Origin: Arenibacter latericius DSM 15913
Lineage (GTDB): Bacteria; Bacteroidota; Bacteroidia; Flavobacteriales; Flavobacteriaceae
Direction: 5' to 3'
NCBI RefSeq assembly: GCF_000424985.1
Contig: NZ_AUKX01000002.1
Span: 62,001 to 126,000, forward strand
DNA length: 64,000 nucleotides
The translations under genes and the position numbers were made by a program. This document shows, in pieces, positions 7,965-15,901 of this stretch. The notes under the pieces are model-generated. The model searched no databases. It had not been told where the DNA came from and saw only the letters and a program-made list of their open reading frames with translations. Numbering within the stretch: the first letter of the stretch is position 1; every line of letters begins with the position of its first letter.

Positions 7965-10343
7965 ATGGATAGAAACGATATACTATCAAGTGGTGGAGGT
8001 AGGGCCTTTTCGGTAAAGAAAAGAAAACATTTTATAGTACTATCCTTAACGATACTCATTTTTATCGGCTATTATTTTTGTTTGCCAAACAAGCTGTTTA
8101 ATGTTCCTACAGCAACAGTGGTAGAGACTGCTTCTGGAGAACTTTTAGGGGCACGTATTGCGGACGATGGCCAGTGGCGATTCCCGGCAGTAGATAGTGT
8201 TCCCTATAAATTTGAGGTGAGTATTTTAAATTTTGAGGATGCCTATTTTTATAACCACCCTGGCTTTAATCCTGTTTCTATGGCTAAAGCTTTTGCCGCT
8301 AATTGGAGATCCGGAAAAACGGTAAGGGGTGGAAGTACTATTACTCAGCAGTTGGTACGCTTATCTCGCCACCAGCAAAATAGAACCTATTGGGAGAAAG
8401 TTAAAGAATTGGTTCTTGCCACTAGGGTAGAATTGCGCTATTCCAAAAAAGAAATATTAAAGCAGTATGCAAGTCACGCTCCTTTTGGTGGCAATGTAGT
8501 GGGCTTGGAAATGGCAGCATGGCGTTATTTTGGATTGCAGCCACATCAATTGTCATGGGCAGAAGCTGCTACATTGGCTGTTTTACCTAATGCTCCCAGT
8601 CTTATTTATCCTGGGAAGAATCAGCAAAAATTATTAGAAAAAAGGAATAGATTACTTTATAAACTTCATAAGAATCAATATCTAGATAGTCTTACCTATC
8701 AGTTGTCCCTACTAGAAAAATTGCCCACAAAACCTTATAATTTACCAAATAAGGCTCCTCATTTGTTGCAGTTTTTAGCAAAGAGCAATAAGGGTGAGCG
8801 CATTACCACTACTTTAGATCCCTATTTACAATCTAATGTAAATGCAATAGTAAATAATCACCATAAGATTCTTAGACAGAATCAGGTTCACAACGCTGCG
8901 GTCTTTGTAATGGAGGTTAATAGCAGAAAGGTGCTGTCTTATGTAGGTAATACTTCGGCAGGGTCAGATCATGAGGAAGATGTAGATATGGTACACGCCA
9001 ATCGTAGTACGGGAAGTGTTATTAAACCACTCTTATATACTGCTATGTTAGATGCGGGGGAATTATTGCCCCGAATGCTAGTGCCAGACATTCCTACTCG
9101 TATTGCAGGTTACTCTCCTGAAAATTTCGATTTAACTTATAGTGGAGCGGTAAGAGCAGACAGGGCTTTGGCAAGGTCCTTAAATATTCCGTCTGTACGG
9201 TTGTTGCAAGATTATGGGTTGCATAAGTTTAGAGATCAATTAGACCTTTTTAAGTTAAGGGGGCTTAATAAACCCGCAGATCATTATGGGCTGACGCTTA
9301 TTCTTGGCGGGGCCGAAAGCAATCTTTGGGACCTCTGTAAAACATATGCTTCTTTAGCTTCTACCGTTAACCATTTTAATAAAACTTCTAGTGAATATTA
9401 TACTGGAGAATTTACAGAACCAATAGTCCGTGAGGGCTTGTACCCCAATTTTGGTGAGCTAACCACAGAAAAAACCATATTTGATGCCGCAAGTATCTAC
9501 CTCACTTTTGAGGCTATGAAAGAATTAAATAGGCCAGAGGGTAGTGAGTCGTGGGAGTTCTACGATTCTTCCAAGAAAATTGCTTGGAAAACAGGGACTA
9601 GCTTTGGAAATAAGGACGCTTGGGCTATTGGAGTAACTAAAGACTATGTGGTAGGTGTGTGGGTAGGTAATGCAGATGGGGAAGGAAGACCTAATATGAT
9701 GGGATTAAATACGGCCGCCCCTATCTTATTTGATGTGTTTGATGTTCTCCCTAACTCCTCTTGGTTTCCTATTCCTGAAGATGAGTTCACTACAATTGAT
9801 GTTTGTGCAGATAGTGGTTTTTTGGCATCCAACATTTGTCCAGCCACGAGCATTCGTATTCCTAACAAAAAGCAGTATGTAAAGGTTTGTGAGTATCATA
9901 CCCTAGTACATTTGGATCAAAAAGGTGCGTTTAGAGTAAATTCTTCTTGTGAAAAAATCACCGAAATCCGTACAGAGCCTTGGTTTGTATTACCTCCATT
10001 AATGGGGTATTACTACCAAAGGAGTAATCCTACCTATGCTATGTTACCTCCCTTTAAATCTAATTGTAAGCAAGCCGGCACCCCAGAGATGGCTTTTATT
10101 TATCCCAAAGATGGAAGTAGAATTACCCTTACCAAAAATTTTACTGGAAAAACAGGGGAATTGGTCTTTAAAGTGGCGCATACTAAACCTGATGCGAAGG
10201 TATATTGGTATTTTAATGAAACTTTTTTAGGAGAAACTGTTAATTTCCATGAAATAGGGTATATCCCAAAAAAAGGAATGCACCGTATTACCGCAGTAGA
10301 TAATTTGGGAAATGAAATTATGGTTAACATTTCTGTAGAGTAG
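7965..10343 (+). CDS. pbpC: Penicillin-binding protein 1C (bifunctional glycosyltransferase/transpeptidase)
   Basis: 792 residues, one N-terminal membrane anchor (about 22-39). GT51 transglycosylase: EDAYFYNHPG at 91-100 (catalytic Glu91) and GGSTITQQ at 122-129. Transpeptidase: SVIK at 351-354 (nucleophile Ser351), SLN at 405-407, KTGTS at 542-546. The C-terminus (about 695-792, opening FIYPKDGSRI) matches the BiPBP_C domain specific to PbpC. The enzyme polymerises and cross-links peptidoglycan at the outer face of the inner membrane. Known context: PbpC pairs with bacterial A2M, thought to repair wall damage where proteases and lysozyme-type attackers breach the envelope; the A2M gene lies upstream on the same strand. 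All catalytic motifs are present. Confidence 0.96.
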   Translation: MDRNDILSSGGGRAFSVKKRKHFIVLSLTILIFIGYYFCLPNKLFNVPTATVVETASGELLGARIADDGQWRFPAVDSVPYKFEVSILNFEDAYFYNHPGFNPVSMAKAFAANWRSGKTVRGGSTITQQLVRLSRHQQNRTYWEKVKELVLATRVELRYSKKEILKQYASHAPFGGNVVGLEMAAWRYFGLQPHQLSWAEAATLAVLPNAPSLIYPGKNQQKLLEKRNRLLYKLHKNQYLDSLTYQLSLLEKLPTKPYNLPNKAPHLLQFLAKSNKGERITTTLDPYLQSNVNAIVNNHHKILRQNQVHNAAVFVMEVNSRKVLSYVGNTSAGSDHEEDVDMVHANRSTGSVIKPLLYTAMLDAGELLPRMLVPDIPTRIAGYSPENFDLTYSGAVRADRALARSLNIPSVRLLQDYGLHKFRDQLDLFKLRGLNKPADHYGLTLILGGAESNLWDLCKTYASLASTVNHFNKTSSEYYTGEFTEPIVREGLYPNFGELTTEKTIFDAASIYLTFEAMKELNRPEGSESWEFYDSSKKIAWKTGTSFGNKDAWAIGVTKDYVVGVWVGNADGEGRPNMMGLNTAAPILFDVFDVLPNSSWFPIPEDEFTTIDVCADSGFLASNICPATSIRIPNKKQYVKVCEYHTLVHLDQKGAFRVNSSCEKITEIRTEPWFVLPPLMGYYYQRSNPTYAMLPPFKSNCKQAGTPEMAFIYPKDGSRITLTKNFTGKTGELVFKVAHTKPDAKVYWYFNETFLGETVNFHEIGYIPKKGMHRITAVDNLGNEIMVNISVE

Positions 10344-10352
10344 CATTTCTCT

Positions 10353-10383
10353 TTTGATACTGGAGTGAAAACTCATATCTTTA
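10353..10383 (+). promoter_or_regulatory. glpD promoter
   Basis: TTTG (10353-10356), exactly 19 bases, then TATCTTTA (10376-10383), one base off TAnnTTTG. It lies 59 bases upstream of the glpD ATG, just after the pbpC stop. Confidence 0.55.
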
Positions 10384-10442
10384 TTAACTAAGTTTTCAAT
10401 AAATTAATTAGATGTCTTGTTAATCTCCTAAAAATAGATTTG

Positions 10443-12110
10443 ATGAAAAGTAATGTGCCATTTTCCAATTTGGATAGACAAAAAACCGTTAACAAACTAA
10501 AAGAAGAATCGTTTGACCTCGTTGTTATTGGAGGTGGAATTACTGGAGGTGGAATTGCGCTAGACGCTGCTGCTAGAGGATTAAAAGTAGCTTTAATAGA
10601 AAAGAACGATTTTGCTTCGGGAACCAGTAGCAAATCTACCAAGCTAATACATGGGGGATTGCGTTACCTTAAGCAGTTCGATTTTTGGTTGGTTAAGGAA
10701 GTAGGTTCAGAACGTGCAATTGTGCACAAGCTAGCGCCTCACTTGGTATTGCCAGAAAAAATGTTGCTGCCCCTAATAGAAAACGGGTCCTATGGAAAAT
10801 GGCTTACATCAATTGGGTTAAAAGTATACGATATTCTAGCTCAGGTGACTGGAGATGATAAACGGCAAATGCTGAAGAAGAAAGAAGCATTAAAATTAGA
10901 GCCGCTCTTACCTAAAAAGATTCTTAATGGTGCTGGTTATTATGCAGAATACCGTACTGATGATGCCCGGTTAACATTAGAGACAATAAAAACAAGTCTA
11001 CAGTTTGGAGCTACAGCTATAAACTATGCCGAAGTTTCACAGTTTATTTATAACGATGATAAAGTAGCAGGAGTTAAGGTTTTAGATCATATTTCCAATA
11101 GTGAGTTTATAATAAAGTCTAAATATGTGATTAGTGCAGCGGGACCATGGGTAGATGAACTGAGGTCGCTTAACAACTCCAAAAAAGGCAAACGATTGCA
11201 TCTTACAAAAGGAGTTCATTTGGTTTTTCCCTATGATAAGTTACCTATAAAACAATCTGTTTATTTTGATATCCCTGATGGTAGAATGATGTTTGCCATA
11301 CCTAGGGGGAAAATTACTTATGTAGGTACCACAGATACCAACTATACTGAAGATAAGGATAGAGTGAGGGTTGATATGACTGATGCGCTTTACCTAATTT
11401 CCGCAGTGAATAATATGTTTCCAAAAATTAATTTGAAGCTAGAGGATGTAATTTCCTCATGGGCAGGTTTAAGACCGCTGATTCATGAAGAAGGGAAATC
11501 AGCTTCAGAACTCTCTCGAAAGGATGAAATTTTCACTTCAGATTCCGGGTTGATTAGTATTGCAGGTGGTAAACTTACTGGATACAGGAAAATGGCCGAA
11601 AGAGTAGTGGATAAGGTGGCTAAAAAGATAGAAGAAGAGTATGGTGGTGAATTAAAAGACTGTGCTACAGATAAAATTCCGCTTTGTGGAAACGATTTTA
11701 AGAAGTACAAGCACGTTAAAAAGTATATTTCAGAAGTACACGAAAGATTGGCTTCAGACGGATTTTCGAAATATGACGCCTGGTATTTGGTGACTAATTA
11801 TGGCAAACAAACCGAATCTATACTGGCTGAATATGCCAAGCAAAAAGATCAGGATCATGCTATAGGTATGGCTAAGGCTGAGCTGAAATTTGCAATTGAA
11901 CATGAAATGGTGATAACTCCAATGGATTTCTTTATAAGAAGAACGGGGCGTTTGTACTTTGATATAGAAAGTGTAAAAAAGTTAATGGAACCTATTTTAG
12001 AAGAGTTTCAAAGAGCTTACAAGCTAGATAAAGATACCATCGATACCTATAGGAAAACCCTAGAAATGGAAATAGAGGAACACTCCAACTTTTCCCTAGC
12101 TAGGGAGTAA
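10443..12110 (+). CDS. glpD: FAD-dependent glycerol-3-phosphate dehydrogenase
   Basis: 555 residues. ATG 10443 is preferred to the TTG directly before it. The N-terminal dinucleotide fold VVIGGGITGGGIALDAAARG (about 26-45) is followed by ASGTSSKSTKLIHGGLRYL, the GlpD/GlpO FAD signature. The C-terminal all-helical DAO_C domain begins near 400. The enzyme oxidises sn-glycerol-3-phosphate to DHAP and passes electrons to quinone at the inner membrane. No glpF or glpK adjoins it. Convergent with gpsA, which runs the opposite reaction, with a shared hairpin between the two. Confidence 0.95.
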   Translation: MKSNVPFSNLDRQKTVNKLKEESFDLVVIGGGITGGGIALDAAARGLKVALIEKNDFASGTSSKSTKLIHGGLRYLKQFDFWLVKEVGSERAIVHKLAPHLVLPEKMLLPLIENGSYGKWLTSIGLKVYDILAQVTGDDKRQMLKKKEALKLEPLLPKKILNGAGYYAEYRTDDARLTLETIKTSLQFGATAINYAEVSQFIYNDDKVAGVKVLDHISNSEFIIKSKYVISAAGPWVDELRSLNNSKKGKRLHLTKGVHLVFPYDKLPIKQSVYFDIPDGRMMFAIPRGKITYVGTTDTNYTEDKDRVRVDMTDALYLISAVNNMFPKINLKLEDVISSWAGLRPLIHEEGKSASELSRKDEIFTSDSGLISIAGGKLTGYRKMAERVVDKVAKKIEEEYGGELKDCATDKIPLCGNDFKKYKHVKKYISEVHERLASDGFSKYDAWYLVTNYGKQTESILAEYAKQKDQDHAIGMAKAELKFAIEHEMVITPMDFFIRRTGRLYFDIESVKKLMEPILEEFQRAYKLDKDTIDTYRKTLEMEIEEHSNFSLARE

Positions 12111-12119
12111 AATATTAAT

Positions 12120-12157
12120 CTCCCTAACTATAAGCGTAATAATATATAGTTAGGGAG
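12120..12157. terminator. Bidirectional hairpin between glpD and gpsA
   Basis: CTCCCTAACTATA (12120-12132) and TATAGTTAGGGAG (12145-12157) form a perfect 13-bp stem with a 12-base loop. T-tracts on either side are weak, so a pure intrinsic terminator is less certain than the structure, but the tail-to-tail position fits a shared end point. Confidence 0.7.
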
Positions 12158-12161
12158 GTAT

Positions 12162-13163
12162 TTAATCCAATTTATCGGTCAATTCTTTAAAGACACGTTT
12201 TGGGTTCTTCTCTTCGTATAACACTTCGTAAACCGCATTTAAAATGGGGGTTTTCGATTCTTTTTTTCTTTTTGATATAATTAAATAGGCGCTTTTTGTG
12301 GCGTAGTAGCCCTCGGCAACCATTTTCATTTCCATCATAGCGCTTTTTACAGTGTAACCTTTGCCTATCATATTGCCAAACATACGGTTACGGCTAAAAA
12401 TAGAATATCCAGTAACTAGCAGATCACCCAAATAAGCCGAGTTGTTGATGTTGCGTTTCATTTTGTGTACCTGTTTAATAAAGCGCTTCATTTCTCTAAT
12501 AGCATTGCTCATTAGGACACTCTGGAAATTGTCCCCATATCCAAGCCCGTGTGCAATTCCTGCTGCTATTGCATAAACATTTTTTAACATTGCGGCATAT
12601 TCCGTACCTATAATATCATCCGATATTTTGGTCTTAATATAATCGCTGCTTAAATGTTTGGCTACCAATTCTGCCTTTTCAGTATCTGCACAGGCAATGG
12701 TTAAATAAGAAAGTCGCTCTAAGGCTACTTCCTCGGCATGGCAAGGCCCAGTAATTACCCCTATATTTTCGAAAGGAACCTGATAGTGTTCATTAAAATG
12801 CTCTCCCACTATTAAACCAGACTCCGGAACAATTCCCTTAATAGCAGAAAAAATAATTTTATCCTTTAGAGGGACAGTCAATTGCTTTAATTCTGAATCT
12901 AAGAAAGCTGAAGGAATTGCAAAAATAAGGACGTCTGCATTAGCTATTGCAACATTCATATCATCAGTTAGTTTTAACTGATCCGTTTTAAACTCTACTG
13001 AACTTAGGTATTTAGGGTTGTGCCTATGACTCTGTATATGTTCTATAGCATCCGTATTGCGCATATACCATTGCACTACGTCGGCATTTTCAGTTAACAT
13101 TTTTACAATGGCCGTAGCCCAACTTCCCCCACCTAAAACGGCGAAACTCTTATCGTTTTTCAT
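12162..13163 (-). CDS. gpsA: NAD(P)H-dependent glycerol-3-phosphate dehydrogenase
   Basis: 333 residues from ATG 13163; an ATG two codons upstream (13169) is equally possible. The N-terminal Rossmann motif FAVLGGGSWATAIVKML matches GxGxWGTA of GpsA. Mid-protein SAIKGI and GPCHAEEV correspond to the conserved SxxKG and GPSxAxEV motifs, and EYAAMLKNVYAIAAGIAHGLGYGDN is the substrate and catalytic Lys segment. It reduces DHAP to G3P for phospholipid synthesis. One substitution, GPCHAEEV for GPSFAxEV, is common in the phylum. Sits tail-to-tail with glpD. Confidence 0.95.
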   Translation of the reverse strand: MKNDKSFAVLGGGSWATAIVKMLTENADVVQWYMRNTDAIEHIQSHRHNPKYLSSVEFKTDQLKLTDDMNVAIANADVLIFAIPSAFLDSELKQLTVPLKDKIIFSAIKGIVPESGLIVGEHFNEHYQVPFENIGVITGPCHAEEVALERLSYLTIACADTEKAELVAKHLSSDYIKTKISDDIIGTEYAAMLKNVYAIAAGIAHGLGYGDNFQSVLMSNAIREMKRFIKQVHKMKRNINNSAYLGDLLVTGYSIFSRNRMFGNMIGKGYTVKSAMMEMKMVAEGYYATKSAYLIISKRKKESKTPILNAVYEVLYEEKNPKRVFKELTDKLD

Positions 13164-13453
13164 CAGCATAAAGGTATTAATTTTTTTACTTCCCCTTCTA
13201 ATGGACCAGTATTAGGATGACCAATATAACAAACCGGACTCCTGCTATACCTCCTCCTTTCTAGCAGTACGGTAATCTTATGATGTCCTATATAAAAAGA
13301 AAGGACGGGGCTACTAAAGCAATAGTGGTCCCTGTTATTTTATTGGTCGGCAATGTAGTACGGTTTTCTGGAGTTTCAAAATTCAATTATGATGTGCTGA
13401 CTTCTAATTGGAAGGGATATAATTCTGTCGTTAATAAAAATCTAAAAGTATTT

Positions 13454-13476
13454 AACATGTTGTTAATCAACATGTT
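13454..13476. promoter_or_regulatory. AACATGTT repeat pair, candidate operator
   Basis: AACATGTTG (13454-13462), TTAAT, CAACATGTT (13468-13476): a perfect 9-bp inverted repeat whose halves each contain the palindrome AACATGTT, so it is also a direct repeat with a 15-base period. It ends just before the candidate -33 position of the next gene. Confidence 0.45.
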
Positions 13477-13482
13477 GAAAAA

Positions 13483-13512
13483 TTCGGCATGATGATTGTT
13501 TTAAGATTTTTG
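13483..13512 (+). promoter_or_regulatory. Weak promoter candidate for the 13536 gene
   Basis: TTCG (13483-13486), 18 bases, GATTTTTG (13505-13512); the latter differs from TAnnTTTG in its first base. The ATG is 24 bases further on. Confidence 0.35.
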
Positions 13513-13535
13513 AATAACCGATAAAAAGGAAGCAT

Positions 13536-14462
13536 ATGAAAACTATAAAACTACTATCCATCATGTTTTTAATGGGAGCTTTGGTAACTAGCTGTTATAC
13601 CGAAGTTATTGTGGAGGACGACTATATACAAGAAGCCGGACCTAATTTAAGGGAGTTAGTACATTCTTATGAATTGTGGTATGTAGACATAAATGCTACC
13701 TTGGGAAATGGTGAAGTGCCTTTTCTACAGCGAGCTTTTACGGTTTCTTTTAGAGGAGGGGAACTATATGCTAACAATAACTTAGCCGGATTTGGTAAAA
13801 CTGGGAATGGTTATGGAATACCAGTAGGGTTCTTTAATACTGCTAATGGAAGGCTCAATATAGATCATGATGTAGATGGTTTATGGGGTTTAGAGGTGTT
13901 TGTAGTGAGTAATAATACTATTGAGCTATACGATAGTCAAAGTGATACTTCTTACTTTTTAAAGGGTTACCAAAGAAATAACTTTAATTATGACAAGGTA
14001 TTCTACGATAACTTACAATATTTTCTTCAGGAATATGATCTATGGGAAAAGGTGAAAACAAGTAGTGAGGGGGAAATAAATGAGTTTGATGATGAAAATT
14101 ACTTGCAATTTTTTGAGGATTCAAAAGGTAGTGGTTTTCGATCTTCATTAGACCCTAATGGAATTGCTTTAAATAAGATAATTTGGGATTACCAAGGAGG
14201 TTATGAGGTTTACAACCTTGCTAATAACCACCTAGTTAAAGCGGTAACTTTGGATTATGATTTCATGGGGAGTGACTATTTTGAACTGTATGTTATTAAT
14301 GACAGTACCGTAGAGCTATATCATACGGGTAGTGGAACTGTTTACACTTTTAAAGGCAGAGGGTTTACTACCTATTTAAAGTCTAGCGCATCACCAGTTA
14401 GTAAAAAAAGAGTGAAAACAGAAAATGCAACAATGAATGTATCTGTAAAAAGAAAAGGGTAG
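13536..14462 (+). CDS. Lipoprotein with internal duplication, function unknown
   Basis: 308 residues, lipobox VTSC (Cys20) followed by YTEVIVEDD. The body is two tandem copies of a beta-rich unit of about 110 residues (about 42-148 and 160-285). Copy 1 ends LEVFVVSNNTIELYDS ... YFLKGYQR; copy 2 ends FELYVINDSTVELYHT ... YTFKGRGF. The C-terminal tail (after 290) is Lys/Arg-rich. I do not recognise a named domain; such flavobacterial lipoproteins are sometimes mislabelled by transfer in databases. Preceded by a candidate operator and followed by a terminator, so it is a single-gene unit. Probably exported to the periplasm or outer membrane. Confidence 0.85.
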   Translation: MKTIKLLSIMFLMGALVTSCYTEVIVEDDYIQEAGPNLRELVHSYELWYVDINATLGNGEVPFLQRAFTVSFRGGELYANNNLAGFGKTGNGYGIPVGFFNTANGRLNIDHDVDGLWGLEVFVVSNNTIELYDSQSDTSYFLKGYQRNNFNYDKVFYDNLQYFLQEYDLWEKVKTSSEGEINEFDDENYLQFFEDSKGSGFRSSLDPNGIALNKIIWDYQGGYEVYNLANNHLVKAVTLDYDFMGSDYFELYVINDSTVELYHTGSGTVYTFKGRGFTTYLKSSASPVSKKRVKTENATMNVSVKRKG

Positions 14463-14850
14463 GTATAGGCTCTAATTCAGTGAACGTAATGCAGCTATAA
14501 TATTGCTTTAAGATTAAATAAGATTTTAGATGGTTAATAGGTTAAAGCCGTCCCTGCGATGAAGTAGGGGCGGTTTTACGTTTTAGGTACTTTGTGGAGA
14601 CTTCAATGCTCAGATGGTTGCCTCGAAATGTTGATGGGGTTTACCGTACTTATTTCAAGTATCTAAATATGATCTCCCAATTATTTTTCAGTGTCATAGT
14701 AGTTAATTTAATTAACAATCTGTACCTTAATTGTTTAAGAGAAAGGGGTGAGTGTATAGGAATTAATTCTATAAATCTTGGGTTCCTATTACATTTCTAG
14801 GCCTAATAAGTCACTATATAAATTGATTAAGAAGTTAAAAATTAGCTGTT
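14463..14850. other. Intergenic region with terminator
   Basis: 388 bases containing the terminator at 14545-14577. After that the sequence is AT-rich. A 68-codon ORF (14594-14800) is judged spurious: no promoter and no recognisable composition. TACATTTC (14790-14797), one base off a -7 box, lies 53 bases before the PhyH-type gene. Confidence 0.4.
14545..14577 (+). terminator. Rho-independent terminator
   Basis: AGCCGTCCCTGC pairs with GTAGGGGCGGTT (three G-U pairs) around GATGAA, followed by TTTT. It ends the duplicated-lipoprotein transcript. Confidence 0.75.
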
Positions 14851-15819
14851 ATGAAAAAATCGAAAATAGAAATGGGTAATAAATATCATGAAGCAATTCC
14901 TGGCAATCCATCTACAGCTACTACAAGCAGTATAAAACTAAACGACAGGAAAAAAGAATCAAAATTGCGAGTGCTAAGTGAGGCCGATTGGCAATTTTGG
15001 GTACATAACGGGTATGTTATTATTAAAAATGCCATATCAAAGGCTCAAGTTCGGGAGACGGCCCAATTCTTATGGGAATTTGATGAGAAAGACCCTAATA
15101 ATCCGGAAAGTTGGTATGCTCCTCCACGAGCTGAAATGAAAATGAAAGAGTTAACAGGCACGGGAATGGTAGAAGTGTATAATAATCAGGTGTTATGGAA
15201 CAATAGGCAGCAGCAAAGAGTTTATGATGCTTTTGTAGATGTTTGGGGTACAGAGAAATTATGGGTAACCATTGATAGAGCTAACTTAAATTTTCCCAAT
15301 AGGCCTGGTTATGAACAAAAGGGATTTATCCATTGGGATTATGATCCGGAGACTAAGCCACAAAATGTTCAGGGGGTTTTGGCGCTGTCCGATCAAACTG
15401 ATGAAAATATGGGCGGTTTTCAATGCATCCCATGGTTATATCGTAATTACGAAACCTGGAAGACTACACAGCCCGATGATAGAGACCGCTTTCTACCAGA
15501 TGTAAGCAATTTGCAAGATAAGATTGTAAAGGTAAAGCTAGAGGCTGGAGATCTGTTGATTTTTAATAGTTTATTGCCGCATGGGATTAGGCCTAATCGC
15601 AGTAAAAATAAGGTGCGAATTGCTCAGTATATCTCTATGATGCCAGCAGAGGAAGATAATAAACCACTTCGTGAATGGAGGATAAATTCTTGGCGAAATA
15701 GGGTGGCTCCTGAAGGATATGCCTTTCCTGGAGATCCAAGAAATTGGGAACAGCTAAAATATCCAAAAGCAGAATTAAGTGAGTTAGGAGCAAAACTATT
15801 GGGTTTAAAACTGTGGTAG
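14851..15819 (+). CDS. Phytanoyl-CoA dioxygenase (PhyH) family protein
   Basis: 322 residues, no signal peptide. Fe(II)/2-oxoglutarate dioxygenase fold: metal motif H161-W-D163 (FIHWDYDP), distal His244 in LLPHGIRPN, and a following Arg for 2-oxoglutarate in NKVRIAQYIS. The N-terminal segment VHNGYVIIKNAISKAQV is typical of PhyH (DGYVVVxxxLS). PhyH members hydroxylate lipids or small metabolites; the substrate here cannot be told. Alone on its strand between a terminator and the SulP gene, which has its own promoter. Confidence 0.88.
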   Translation: MKKSKIEMGNKYHEAIPGNPSTATTSSIKLNDRKKESKLRVLSEADWQFWVHNGYVIIKNAISKAQVRETAQFLWEFDEKDPNNPESWYAPPRAEMKMKELTGTGMVEVYNNQVLWNNRQQQRVYDAFVDVWGTEKLWVTIDRANLNFPNRPGYEQKGFIHWDYDPETKPQNVQGVLALSDQTDENMGGFQCIPWLYRNYETWKTTQPDDRDRFLPDVSNLQDKIVKVKLEAGDLLIFNSLLPHGIRPNRSKNKVRIAQYISMMPAEEDNKPLREWRINSWRNRVAPEGYAFPGDPRNWEQLKYPKAELSELGAKLLGLKLW

Positions 15820-15875
15820 TTGCGTGGTAAACTGAATTTTAGTGTTTTAATACACTTAAAAATAAGGAAAAGCAG

Positions 15876-15883
15876 TACTTTTG
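15876..15883 (+). promoter_or_regulatory. -7 box of the SulP gene
   Basis: TACTTTTG is a perfect TAnnTTTG, followed by CACCC, and ends 18 bases before the GTG start. It supports GTG 15902 as the start and implies a very short leader. Confidence 0.6.
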
Positions 15884-15901
15884 CACCCTTAAATAAAAAA
15901 C

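Larger units (their letters stand above)
13164..13535. other. Intergenic region upstream of the duplicated lipoprotein gene
   Basis: 372 bases. A 70-codon ORF (13280-13492) has no convincing features. A short hairpin CTGCTA/TAGCAG lies near 13240-13268. The main structure is the AACATGTT repeat pair at 13454-13476 followed by a weak promoter. Confidence 0.4.

Noticed and set aside
13280-13492. 70-codon ORF upstream of the duplicated-lipoprotein gene
   Set aside because: No promoter, no domain; the repeat pair and the next promoter lie within or beside it.
14594-14800. 68-codon ORF with a hydrophobic middle
   Set aside because: Follows a terminator, has no -7 box, and its composition is that of random AT-rich DNA.
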